Shown here one piece after another: positions 6,610-14,479 of a DNA stretch of 28,962 nucleotides (position 1 is its first letter; every line of letters begins with the position of its first letter). The notes under the pieces are model-generated. The model was not told where the DNA came from. It ran no database searches and saw nothing but the letters and a program-made list of their open reading frames with translations. This stretch comes from WUQU01 sp038849025 (GTDB taxonomy: Archaea; Thermoproteota; Bathyarchaeia; Bathyarchaeales; Bathycorpusculaceae). A program made the position numbers and the translations under genes. The stretch is from contig JAWCNE010000016.1 of NCBI GenBank assembly GCA_038849025.1, positions 1 to 28,962 of the forward strand, written 5' to 3'.

Positions 6610-7381
6610 CTTTTTGTCCCTTTCTGAAGGAATGGGTGAAACTTGCATCATAAAGCTTAGAATAGCCGTATACTTTTGGATCCAAAACCTCCCCCACAAG
6701 GATTAGCGCTGTGCTTGTTATTCCGGCTTCTCTAACTTTTTCAGCTATGTCGCTTAAGGTGCCTTTGACAATTTTTTCTTCAGGCCAAGAGGCTTTGTAA
6801 ACAATCGCCACTGGAGTGTCTTCTGGATAGCCTCCAAGCTTAAGCTTCTCAACAACCATGTCTATGGCTTGTATGCCTAGAAAAATCGCCATAGTAGCCT
6901 TGTGTTTGGCCAGTTCCGTCAGGTTTTCAGCCTCGGTAACAGGGGTTCTGCCTTCGGGCCTAGTGATTATCACTGTTTGAGAAACCCCTGGCAATGTTAG
7001 CTCCCGCTTTAGAGTTGCTGCAGCGGCTTGTAAGCTGCTTACTCCTGGAACCACCTCATATTCTATCTTCTCTTTTGCCAAGAAGTCCATCTGCTCTTTT
7101 ATGGTGCCGTAAAAGCTCGGGTCGCCGTCATGAAGTCTTACAACGGTTTTTCCTTCTTTAGCAGCGTCAACCATTGTTTTAACGATTTCATCTAAACTCA
7201 TGGCAGCGCTATCGTAAAGTTTGGCTCCTTGCTTAGAAAGCTTTAAGATTTCAGGGTTTAAGAGGGAGCCCGTATAAACTATCACGTCTGCTTTCTCTAA
7301 CAGTTTTTTCCCTTTCAAGGTTATGAGTTCAGGGTCTCCGGGGCCTGCGCCAACAAAGAAAACTTTTCCCTTTTCAAGCAT
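6602..7381 (-). CDS. cbiF: Cobalt-precorrin-4 C11-methyltransferase CbiF
   Basis: 259-residue tetrapyrrole methylase that adds a methyl group at C11. Diagnostic segments are VFFVGAGPGDPELITLKG at the N-terminus, IVYTGSLLNPEIL, VRLHDGDPSFYGTIKEQ (the His-Asp-Gly-Asp-Pro loop is typical of CbiF/CobM), EVVPGVSSLQAAAA, and TRPEGRTPV. The ATG at 7381 has AGGAGATGA just upstream, and the gene starts 4 bases after the cbiL stop. Length and motif order match the family. The paralogous SUMT, encoded at 18378, has KGGDPFLFGRGGEE in the same loop, which separates the two clearly. Confidence 0.95.
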   Translation of the reverse strand: MLEKGKVFFVGAGPGDPELITLKGKKLLEKADVIVYTGSLLNPEILKLSKQGAKLYDSAAMSLDEIVKTMVDAAKEGKTVVRLHDGDPSFYGTIKEQMDFLAKEKIEYEVVPGVSSLQAAAATLKRELTLPGVSQTVIITRPEGRTPVTEAENLTELAKHKATMAIFLGIQAIDMVVEKLKLGGYPEDTPVAIVYKASWPEEKIVKGTLSDIAEKVREAGITSTALILVGEVLDPKVYGYSKLYDASFTHSFRKGQKDV

Positions 7382-7385
7382 GTTT

Positions 7386-8114
7386 TCATCTCCTCTTTAT
7401 TATGATGGTTGAGAAATAGTTGTCGCCGACTTTCCAGTTTTGCAAATCGCTAAGCCTCCCAGTTTTTACTTCCTCTTTTGAAGCGTCAATCTTTTTCACA
7501 ATAACCACTGGAGAATTTTCGCTGAATCCACAAACCGCTAATTCTTTCGGTAACTCTTTTAGCAACCTGGTTCCTTTCATGAAAACAAGCGTGTCTGCAT
7601 TTTTGGCTATACTTTTAATTTTTTTTAGGTTTGTGTTTGATGGAACTATGGCGACAATCTCTTGGCCTTCAGCTATAGGTGTCCTTGAAACGGCGGCACA
7701 CGCGGTTAACGATGTTACGCCGGGAATTATCTCAACCTCAACTTCTGGACACTTTTCCATTATAGTCTTGTAAGTGTAAGTAAAGGTGCTGTAGAACATG
7801 GGGTCGCCTAAAGTTATGAAAGCAACGTTTTTCCCCTCTTTAAGCTTGGCCGCTATGGTTTCTGCGTTTTTTTCCCAAAAATTTTTCAAGAGTTTAGCGT
7901 TTCGAGTCATCGGAAAAACCAGTTCAAGAATTTCTGGAGCTTTCCCCAGTTCTTCTAATATAGGTTTTACTGTTGTTAAAGCCAAGCTTGGCTTATCCTG
8001 GCGAGCTTTTGGTGCACACACAACGTCTACGGCCTTTAATATCCTTGAAGCCTTAACTGTGACAAGTTCCGGTTTTCCCGGCCCAACTCCAACTCCTATA
8101 AGTTTGCCCAGCAC
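7386..8114 (-). CDS. cbiL: Cobalt-precorrin-2 C20-methyltransferase CbiL
   Basis: About 242 residues; first ring methylation after cobalt insertion. Recognised by LIGVGVGPGKPELVTVKAS, the CAPKARQDKPSLAL segment characteristic of CbiL/CobI, ITLGDPMFYSTFTY, and EIIPGVTSLTACAA. I choose GTG 8114 as start because GGTGA lies four bases upstream and the conserved protein begins here; an ATG at 8192 is in frame but would overlap cbiT by 70 bases and add unrelated sequence. The ribosome-binding site overlaps the cbiT stop codon, indicating coupled translation. Confidence 0.94.
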   Translation of the reverse strand: MLGKLIGVGVGPGKPELVTVKASRILKAVDVVCAPKARQDKPSLALTTVKPILEELGKAPEILELVFPMTRNAKLLKNFWEKNAETIAAKLKEGKNVAFITLGDPMFYSTFTYTYKTIMEKCPEVEVEIIPGVTSLTACAAVSRTPIAEGQEIVAIVPSNTNLKKIKSIAKNADTLVFMKGTRLLKELPKELAVCGFSENSPVVIVKKIDASKEEVKTGRLSDLQNWKVGDNYFSTIIIKRR

Positions 8115-8122
8115 TTTTTCAC

Positions 8123-8716
8123 CTAAACCTTTGTGGCAGATATTATTGTAATCGGATTTCTCGCCATCATCATTACTCCCGCTTCTACCCATCTGCCTTT
8201 GGCCACAAAAACCGTTGTCACATCTATTTCTCTAAAATTCAGCCTCTTAATTTCCTGCAATGCTTCATAGCCTGTTTCTAACATGATTGCATTCACAACT
8301 ATGCGGCCGTTCTCCTTAATTTTTTCATGGGAAACTTTTATCACATCCTTTAAAAACATGCTTCCGCCAATTATAACAGCGTCCACCCTGGGCAAATCTA
8401 CCATTTTTTCCGGGGCTTTACCGTGTATGACTTGAACTATGTCTTGCACACCGAACTTGGCCAAATTTAACCTAGTTAACTTAACAGCCTCTTCATCTTC
8501 ATCTATTGCGAAAACACGCCCTTTAGCGCCTACTTGAAAAGCTGCCTCAACAGTTAAGCTTCCTACACCGCAACCCACATCAATGACATAAGCGCCTTCA
8601 CGGAGTCTCGCCTTAGAAATTGTTAAACTCCTTATCTCCTCCTTAGTGGGTCCTGGAACCTTTTCGCTTGTTGTAAAAAACTCGTCAGGTATTCCTGGTG
8701 TTCTATAACTCCACAT
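8123..8716 (-). CDS. cbiT: Cobalt-precorrin-6B C15-methyltransferase (decarboxylating) CbiT
   Basis: 197-residue class I SAM methyltransferase that methylates C15 and removes the C12 acetate carboxyl group. The N-terminus GIPDEFF..SEKVPGPTKEEIRSL is a CbiT hallmark, followed by SAM motif I VIDVGCGVGSLTVEAA at 44-59, VFAIDEDEEAV, and DAVIIGGS, which includes the GG-S loop of the family. CbiE and CbiT are separate proteins here, whereas many bacteria fuse them as CobL; the two genes are adjacent, 14 bases apart. Ends in TAG. Confidence 0.95.
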   Translation of the reverse strand: MWSYRTPGIPDEFFTTSEKVPGPTKEEIRSLTISKARLREGAYVIDVGCGVGSLTVEAAFQVGAKGRVFAIDEDEEAVKLTRLNLAKFGVQDIVQVIHGKAPEKMVDLPRVDAVIIGGSMFLKDVIKVSHEKIKENGRIVVNAIMLETGYEALQEIKRLNFREIDVTTVFVAKGRWVEAGVMMMARNPITIISATKV

Positions 8717-8730
8717 ATTTCATCCATCCG

Positions 8731-9384
8731 TTAAAGGGGTTTAACAACCATTACACATAAACTGCTGAAGTCTAGAGACATTATTTCCTTCAAGCTACTT
8801 GAAACTACCCTTTCCTCATCAAGGGTGAGGTTTTCACATATGAAGACTGGGGTTTTCTCATTCACGCCCTCGCTTATTAAAAAGCGTGCAATGTCGCTTG
8901 GAGTGAAAACCTTAGGGTCTGGAAGTATTATTAGGGTTTTCCCTTCCTTTGCTGACTCGGCGAGTTTCCTCTTCTTTTGAGGGTCTACGCCTTCGTGGAA
9001 GCTTATTAAGCCAGCTTCGTCCCAGCATATTTTTAGGCGGGCTGCACACGCTTGTATTGAACTTACGCCTGGAACAACATTCACGTCAGCGTTTTCACCT
9101 ACAATTTTTAGAACTGGCCTAAGAAGACCGGAAAAACAAGGGTCTCCGGTTGATAAAAAAGCCACTTCCAAGCCTTTCTCCGCCTGTTTAACTGCGTATC
9201 CCACGGTTTCTTGAAAGTTTTTAGCTGTTAACGCAATCTTTTCGCCTTTTATATCGCTTTGGAAAATGTTTAGGGCTCTTTCAGCCCCCACTACAATGTT
9301 GGCTTTTTGCACGGTTTTCCGCGCTATAGGAGTTACATAGTCCGGCGAGCCTGGGCCGACTCCAACTATGTGGATTTTTGCCAT
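8731..9384 (-). CDS. cbiE: Cobalt-precorrin-7 C5-methyltransferase CbiE
   Basis: 217-residue tetrapyrrole methylase acting at C5 on the same intermediate region as CbiT. Starts MAKIHIVGVGPGSPDYVTP, followed by VVGAERALNIF, which is typical of CbiE, then VAFLSTGDPCFSGLL and NVVPGVSSIQACAARL. The later FHEGVDPQKKRKL segment also fits. The ATG at 9384 overlaps the cbiD stop by 19 bases. Length is normal for a stand-alone archaeal CbiE. Confidence 0.93.
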   Translation of the reverse strand: MAKIHIVGVGPGSPDYVTPIARKTVQKANIVVGAERALNIFQSDIKGEKIALTAKNFQETVGYAVKQAEKGLEVAFLSTGDPCFSGLLRPVLKIVGENADVNVVPGVSSIQACAARLKICWDEAGLISFHEGVDPQKKRKLAESAKEGKTLIILPDPKVFTPSDIARFLISEGVNEKTPVFICENLTLDEERVVSSSLKEIMSLDFSSLCVMVVKPL

Positions 9385-10463
9385 TTCTCAATGCACCCGA
9401 AGTCTCCGCTTTTCCCTAAAACTTCTCCGTCTAGGGAAACTATTACAACGCTTATTTTCGCTTTGCCTTCCACTTTTTCGGTGCAGCGTAATCGTATCCT
9501 TTCAGCAATGATGTCAAAAGTTGGTTTCGCCAACTTTTCCTCTTTAAGAATAGCAATTGCTTCTTCTGCAGTGTTTGAATTTAATATCTTATTTATGAGT
9601 TGGGGGCTTGCGCCGGCTGCGCCAGCATAAGCGGCTATAACTTCCATTCTTGCATCAGCCACTTTATGATGAGTGTTGAATATTCCCGCAGCCAGCTTAA
9701 CCAGTTTTCCAGCATGCCCCAATAACACTATGTCTTTAGCGCCTTTTTTAACGGCTTTGCGAAGCATGTAGCCTACGAAATCGCCTGTTTGAACTATGGC
9801 GTCCTCTGGAACGTTGAATAATTTTTTTGCAACCTTGTCGCCTATGTTGCCGGGCACTAGAAATATGCACGTGTAGTCACGGGCTAAGGCGACATCAATT
9901 TGGGGTACGAGGGAACGCCTATAAGCTTCCAGGGAGTAGGGCTTCACTACTCCAGTGGTGCCAAGTATAGATATGCCGCCTACTATACCCAACTTGGGGT
10001 TAAAAGTTTTTTCTGCAACCTCTCTACCGCCTGGAACTTCCAAACTCACTTCAGCTCCTTTCCCGGGAGGCAAAACCTCTCTCAACGCGTTTTCTATCAT
10101 AATTCTTGGGACAGGGTTTATGGCGGGCTCTCCCACGGGGACTGGTAAACCAGGCTTAGTTACTATGCCGACACCTTCTCCGCCTTTTATCGTTACTTTA
10201 CCTCCGCCAGTAACCCTCACAGTGGCAATTATCTTCAACCCGTCGGTAACATCTACATCGTCTCCGGAATCCTTCACAACGCATGCCGAGGCGCTTTCAG
10301 AATCTATTTTCCGGCATTCTTCAACTGGCACTTCGAGGCGTAACCCTATTGGAGTGGGAACGCTAACGCGTTCAACGGACTTATCCAGCAAAGTGATGAG
10401 TGCGGCTTTGGCGGCAGCTGCAGCGCATGCGCCTGTGGTTATGCCGTAACGAAGAAAACTCAA
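9366..10463 (-). CDS. cbiD: Cobalt-precorrin-5B C1-methyltransferase CbiD
   Basis: 365 residues, the normal family length. The N-terminus RYGITTGACAAAAAKAAL is the family signature, and the glycine-rich segments VKDSGDDVDVTDG, KGGEGVGIVTKPGLPVPVGEPAINPVPR and ILGTTGVVKPYS follow in the usual order, as does VLLGHAGKLVKLAAGIFNTHHKVAD near residue 250. Methylates C1 after CbiG has opened the ring. Starts two bases after the cbiX-cbiC stop. The reductase CbiJ, which acts next in the pathway, is not encoded in this window. Confidence 0.95.
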   Translation of the reverse strand: MSFLRYGITTGACAAAAAKAALITLLDKSVERVSVPTPIGLRLEVPVEECRKIDSESASACVVKDSGDDVDVTDGLKIIATVRVTGGGKVTIKGGEGVGIVTKPGLPVPVGEPAINPVPRIMIENALREVLPPGKGAEVSLEVPGGREVAEKTFNPKLGIVGGISILGTTGVVKPYSLEAYRRSLVPQIDVALARDYTCIFLVPGNIGDKVAKKLFNVPEDAIVQTGDFVGYMLRKAVKKGAKDIVLLGHAGKLVKLAAGIFNTHHKVADARMEVIAAYAGAAGASPQLINKILNSNTAEEAIAILKEEKLAKPTFDIIAERIRLRCTEKVEGKAKISVVIVSLDGEVLGKSGDFGCIEKWQKST

Positions 10464-10465
10464 GT

Positions 10466-11521
10466 TTAAACCCCTTTCTGCCCTTCGGCAATGGATAAAA
10501 GCGCGTTGAATATGGCTACAGCTATCGGGCTTCCGCCTTTTGGACCGCGAACTGTTATAAAAGGAGTTGAAAGCTTCGAGACTTCCTCCTTGGATTCTGC
10601 TGCACCCACAAAACCCACAGGAGTGGCTATAATCAAGGCTGGTTTAGCTTTTCCCCCTTTCACAGCGTTAACAAGCTCAAAAGTTGCCGTCGGCGAGTTT
10701 CCAATAACCACAACAGTGTTTTCCATTCCATCCTCTATTGCTAAACGCATAGCAGCCGCAGCCCGAGTTATGGAATTTTCAAAAGCCAATTGCACAGCAC
10801 GTTCATCATCCACGTAATTGACCACGTTCCCTCCGAACTTTTTCAGTTTCGCCTCACTTATACCCGCTTTCACCATTTTCACATCTGTTACTACTTTTGC
10901 GCCAGCTTTGATGGCGTTAACTCCAGCCTTAACGGCTTTCTCATGAATGACTATAAGCTTGGCGAATTCGGGATCAGCCGTAGCGTGGACAACCCTTTCA
11001 ATAATTCTTGCATGTTCCCTTGGAACTTCTTCCAATATGCTTTTAATCATTTGCCTTATCTTGTTTATGCTTTCCTTGAATAGCGTGTCTGAGGCAGCTG
11101 GGCTTTCAAACCTGCAGGGCATTATGGCTTCGCTTTTTTGGTTTAACGCGTTTAGGGCTTTTTCCTCTATTATTTCAGCTAGCCGTCCATCTGGGCCGAT
11201 GGGTTCCCCATAGATTATTTCAAGCTCTCCAGTTTTTAACGAGCGTTCTCCTTTCTTGAGGCCCAACATTTCTGGGATATCCCTTTCCGTGTGCATTCCC
11301 GGAGCTAGAAAAACGGGCACTAAAACAACTTTCTTAACTCCTTGCTTCGCAACCAGCTCTATAGCTTCGGCTATTGTCGGCTTGTTCTTTAGCATAAATG
11401 AGATTTCAACAGTCTTAAATTTGGATTTGCCTCGTATAATGTTAGCTAGTTTTTCTAGGCTTTCCTTGTAGTTTGGTAGCTCGCTGCCATGTCCTATTAG
11501 AATTAGGCCAATACTATTCAT
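10466..11521 (-). CDS. Fusion of sirohydrochlorin cobaltochelatase (CbiX) and precorrin-8X methylmutase (CbiC)
   Basis: 351 residues joining two enzymes. Residues about 1-130 match the small archaeal CbiX: LILIGHGSE with His11 and APGMHTERDIP with His77, the pair that holds cobalt in the chelatase. Residues about 140-351 match CbiC: IIERVVHATADPEFAK with catalytic His179, DVKMVKAGI, and ITRAAAAMRLA, ending with VGFVGAAESKE and RGPKGGSPIAVAIFNALL. CbiX inserts cobalt at the start of the corrin pathway and CbiC makes cobyrinate by methyl migration near its end. ATG 11521 overlaps the hemA stop by 8 bases; an upstream ATG at 11563 would run into hemA. No frameshift or stop separates the halves. 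Confidence 0.92.
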   Translation of the reverse strand: MNSIGLILIGHGSELPNYKESLEKLANIIRGKSKFKTVEISFMLKNKPTIAEAIELVAKQGVKKVVLVPVFLAPGMHTERDIPEMLGLKKGERSLKTGELEIIYGEPIGPDGRLAEIIEEKALNALNQKSEAIMPCRFESPAASDTLFKESINKIRQMIKSILEEVPREHARIIERVVHATADPEFAKLIVIHEKAVKAGVNAIKAGAKVVTDVKMVKAGISEAKLKKFGGNVVNYVDDERAVQLAFENSITRAAAAMRLAIEDGMENTVVVIGNSPTATFELVNAVKGGKAKPALIIATPVGFVGAAESKEEVSKLSTPFITVRGPKGGSPIAVAIFNALLSIAEGQKGV

Positions 11522-12827
11522 CAGCGCCGCTCCACTTTGACACTTCAAAGTTTTCCAATCCAAACAACCTTACAACGCTATCTATTATTTGTTTTTCATC
11601 GTTTAAAGCCGCCGCACGAAGATTTTCAATCATAGGCATAAGCATTCTTTTAACAATTATGCGGGTTAAATCCTCAACTACCTGCCTCTCCTTTTCACCT
11701 ACACCATTAAGCCTATTTAGGGCTTTCAAAAGCTCTTCTTTGCGTATCTCCTCTGCCCGCAAGAGCAGTTGAGAAATAAGCCCTCTGATGGATTGAGCTT
11801 TCAACTCTCTACAAAGCAATGGAAACTCCTCTTCTATAATTTTTAACGCTTTTTCCACACTCTTCTGTTTTTCCTCCATGTTCCTTTCAACTATGGCTTG
11901 AAAATCATCTATGTCGTATAGTTTTACCTCATCCAAATCTTTTATGGACTTTTCAACATTCCTAGGATTCGAGATATCAATTATTATTAGGCCCTTTTTG
12001 TTTTGACGCTGCTTCAAAATCTTGCAGATAGTTTCTCTTGTTAACAAGTAATGGGGAGCGCTCGTAGCGCAAATAACTATGTCAGCGTCCATCAGCGCAT
12101 CCTCCAGCTTGTCAAACCTTAAAGCTTTTCCAGAAATCTCTTCAGCCAACCTCAAAGCCCTTTCATATGTCCTGTTAGCAATGAAAATGGCGTTTGGTTT
12201 GTGGCGAGCCAGCGCTTTGGCTACACATGTTCCCATTTCCCCTGCGCCTATAACTAGAATGTTTTTTCCGTTAAGCCCACCCAGTAGGGATTCAGCAAGC
12301 TTAACAGAAACTGAACCCATGGACGCTGTTCCTCTGCTTAGACTTGTTTCGTTCCTTACCCGTTTTCCAACACTTATAGCCTTTTTAAAAACTGTTCTGA
12401 GAACAGGCCCAACAGCTTTTAGGGATTCGGCCTCCAAATAGGCCTTCCAAACTTGGCCGAGGATCTCATTTTCCCCTATCACCATGGAATCCAATCCCGA
12501 CGCAACTTTTAAAACGTGCATTAAAGCGTCATGGTTCAGGGAAAACTCAACGGCTCTAAGTGCCTCCTCCCGCATCGCCCCAGCCCTACCCGCCAAATAT
12601 TCGCTTATCTTACTAGCCATATCCTTTCCTTCGCCACTTACAATGTAGAGTTCCACTCGATTGCATGTTTGAAGAACGACACATTCTTTAACATCGCCTA
12701 AGGCGAAGATTTCAGATATCCCTCTGCGTTTATCATTAAAGGCCACAGCTTCAAGGAGGGGAACCCGGGCCTTTTTAAATGTAATCCTCACGTTTATAAT
12801 GTCTAAAGTTTGAGCTGAAGGATTCAT
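11514..12827 (-). CDS. hemA: Glutamyl-tRNA reductase HemA
   Basis: First committed enzyme of the C5 route: it reduces glutamyl-tRNA to glutamate-1-semialdehyde. It has catalytic Cys in VVLQTCNRVELY (residue 55 from this start), ASGLDSMVIGENEILGQV for tRNA/substrate contact, the NADPH fold GKNILVIGAGEMGTCVAKAL, ICATSAPHYL, and a C-terminal dimerisation helix region. I start at ATG 12827 because the minus-strand TATA element at 12851-12860 predicts transcription from almost that base, giving a leaderless mRNA; ATG 12842 is an in-frame alternative adding five residues. It leads the nine-gene minus operon, so heme-precursor and corrin synthesis share one promoter. Operator B lies directly upstream. 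Confidence 0.95.
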   Translation of the reverse strand: MNPSAQTLDIINVRITFKKARVPLLEAVAFNDKRRGISEIFALGDVKECVVLQTCNRVELYIVSGEGKDMASKISEYLAGRAGAMREEALRAVEFSLNHDALMHVLKVASGLDSMVIGENEILGQVWKAYLEAESLKAVGPVLRTVFKKAISVGKRVRNETSLSRGTASMGSVSVKLAESLLGGLNGKNILVIGAGEMGTCVAKALARHKPNAIFIANRTYERALRLAEEISGKALRFDKLEDALMDADIVICATSAPHYLLTRETICKILKQRQNKKGLIIIDISNPRNVEKSIKDLDEVKLYDIDDFQAIVERNMEEKQKSVEKALKIIEEEFPLLCRELKAQSIRGLISQLLLRAEEIRKEELLKALNRLNGVGEKERQVVEDLTRIIVKRMLMPMIENLRAAALNDEKQIIDSVVRLFGLENFEVSKWSGADE

Positions 12828-12830
12828 GGT

Positions 12831-12845
12831 TGGATGACCCATCCA
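12831..12845. promoter_or_regulatory. Candidate operator B, TGGAT-GACCC-ATCCA
   Basis: A perfect inverted repeat with the same 5-5-5 design as sites A and C. It lies 5 bases downstream of the hemA TATA element on the minus strand and ends 3 bases before the proposed leaderless hemA start, so a bound protein would cover the transcription start region. It could also affect the divergent plus-strand operon beginning at 12887. Confidence 0.65.
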
Positions 12846-12850
12846 TTCAA

Positions 12851-12873
12851 TTTAAATATCTCCCAATATAAGT
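12851..12873. promoter_or_regulatory. Divergent promoter region for hemA and the amidotransferase operon
   Basis: TTTAAATATC at 12851-12860 reads as GATATTTAAA on the minus strand, centred 28 bases upstream of the hemA ATG at 12827. On the plus strand the same box, or CAATATAA at 12864-12871, can serve the operon starting at ATG 12887. Only about 60 bases separate the two coding starts, so both operons probably respond together. Confidence 0.55.
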
Positions 12874-12886
12874 CTATTTCGACTCA

Positions 12887-14479
12887 ATGAGAGGTGTCAC
12901 TATAGAGTTAAATCGCAGAATCGGCCTAGTTTATGTGCCTGGAGCTTTACCGTGTTTTGAAGATTTCGGCAGTTTACCTACCCATATAGTTGAAGAAGAC
13001 GCCCGTGTGGATGGAAAACCCGCCTCAGAAGCCCTTGACATGTTAATAGTTCCAGGTGGAAGCCTAGTTGAGTCTGGAAGTGTGAAGGCCCAACTTGCTA
13101 AAGAAATAACAAGGTTGGCTGAGACAGGCGGGTTTGTACTTGGAATTTGTGCAGGTTTCCAAGTGCTTGCCAACACGACGGATGTAGGACGCTTATCTCC
13201 AACCCCGATTATAAGGCATGGGTTAGGCTTGCTGGATGCAGATTTTGCGCCCTTAATATGTACAGATCGCGTTGCAGCAACGGTTCTTGGAAAAAGTTTT
13301 TTGACGAACAACGTAAGTGGCGAGCTTACAGGCTTCCATTGCCACACATACGGCAAAATAACCCTTGGCAAAGAGGCTAAACCAATTCTTGTTTCCCACG
13401 TTAAAAGGGTGAATTACCGCAATGCGCCTCAAGACATAGTTTCAGGGGTGACCAACAAGGATGGCAATGTTGTTGGCATTTTGATTCACGGATTGCTTGA
13501 CGAAAACCCCTCAATTATAGAAAGTGTGAGGCAATCTTTGGACTTGAGCCTTGAAGAGCTTGAAGAAATTAAAGAGGCAAATGCTCTTTTGAGAGCTAAG
13601 TTAAAAAGTGAAGTGGGCATTTCAACGGGCTTAAAAGCCAAGTCTAAAACTCAAAATTTTAAGCGTCCTGCCTTTTTGCTTTTCACCGCCACGGGAAGCG
13701 GAACAGGAAAGACGTTTATCCTCACAGGTTTGGCTGGCGCTTTAAAAAAACAAGGTTACAATGTTGGGGTTCTAAAAATAGGCGGGGACATACGCGACAT
13801 CGTGCCCTCTTTCTACCTCATTAAAGAACCTATGAAAAGGTATTCTTCCATAAAAATTGGTGATAGCGGATGGAAACCCCTAAATGAAGTTGTAGAAGAA
13901 GTTGGGCAAGATTATGACTTAATTCTAATTGAAGGGGTCATGGGAGCTTTTACTGGTCTTTTAAATGAAGAGGCGGAGCATCCTTTTTCAACAGTTGAAG
14001 TAGCCCTAGCTATGGGCGCACCCACTGTGCTTGTAGTTAACTGCGAAAAAAACGGCATAGAAGGAGCATTAGCCAGCGTTCTAAACCATGTTGAAATTAT
14101 GAAAGAGCTTGGAATTAGAACCGTAGGAGTAGTGCTGAACAAGGTTAGGTTAAGCTATATGAATGAGAAACTCAAGTTTTTTATAAAACAAGTTTTGGAA
14201 GCGCAAGGCTTAAGCTTGCTGGGCATAATACCCCGCATGGAACTGGAAGAGAGGGGAATGATTCCTGAAGTGGAAATAAAATATGAAGATTTTGGAGCCA
14301 GAGCCCTAGAGGCTGCGGAGCGTTTTCTCGATGTAGATCAGTTTGTGAAGTCGGCGGCGCCTTCTAGAATGACCATTGTCAACTTTAAGGACTGCTTAGA
14401 GAAGTTCAAAAAATTACTTCTTTCAAGCGAAAAAGCTCTTTCAACTTTAAAAGTTGAAGGTGATAAGAAGTGCTCATAG
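12887..14479 (+). CDS. Domain-swapped cobyrinate/cobyric-acid-type amide synthase (GATase then ATPase)
   Basis: 530 residues. Residues about 10-215 are a class I glutamine amidotransferase domain with nucleophile Cys88 in VLGICAGFQVLA, a GFHCHTYGK segment near 150, and catalytic His201 in GILIHGLLDE, resembling the glutaminase part of CobQ/CbiP. Residues about 262-500 are a BioD/CobB-like ATPase with P-loop GSGTGKT (270-276), VGVLKIGGDIRDIVP and LILIEGVMGAF. Known CbiA and CbiP carry the ATPase first and the glutaminase second; here the order is reversed. It would amidate corrin side chains with glutamine and ATP. Which carboxyls it uses cannot be read from the sequence. First gene of the plus operon; overlaps the next gene by 10 bases. 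Confidence 0.85.
   Translation: MRGVTIELNRRIGLVYVPGALPCFEDFGSLPTHIVEEDARVDGKPASEALDMLIVPGGSLVESGSVKAQLAKEITRLAETGGFVLGICAGFQVLANTTDVGRLSPTPIIRHGLGLLDADFAPLICTDRVAATVLGKSFLTNNVSGELTGFHCHTYGKITLGKEAKPILVSHVKRVNYRNAPQDIVSGVTNKDGNVVGILIHGLLDENPSIIESVRQSLDLSLEELEEIKEANALLRAKLKSEVGISTGLKAKSKTQNFKRPAFLLFTATGSGTGKTFILTGLAGALKKQGYNVGVLKIGGDIRDIVPSFYLIKEPMKRYSSIKIGDSGWKPLNEVVEEVGQDYDLILIEGVMGAFTGLLNEEAEHPFSTVEVALAMGAPTVLVVNCEKNGIEGALASVLNHVEIMKELGIRTVGVVLNKVRLSYMNEKLKFFIKQVLEAQGLSLLGIIPRMELEERGMIPEVEIKYEDFGARALEAAERFLDVDQFVKSAAPSRMTIVNFKDCLEKFKKLLLSSEKALSTLKVEGDKKCS

Noticed and set aside
9955..10449. Long plus-strand open frame opposite cbiD
   Set aside because: It is antisense to a fully conserved gene, has a Ser/Thr/Pro-rich composition typical of shadow frames, and lacks a ribosome-binding site.
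13147..13380. Alternative plus-strand frame inside the amidotransferase gene
   Set aside because: It overlaps conserved glutaminase sequence and has an improbable Cys/Arg/Trp-rich translation.
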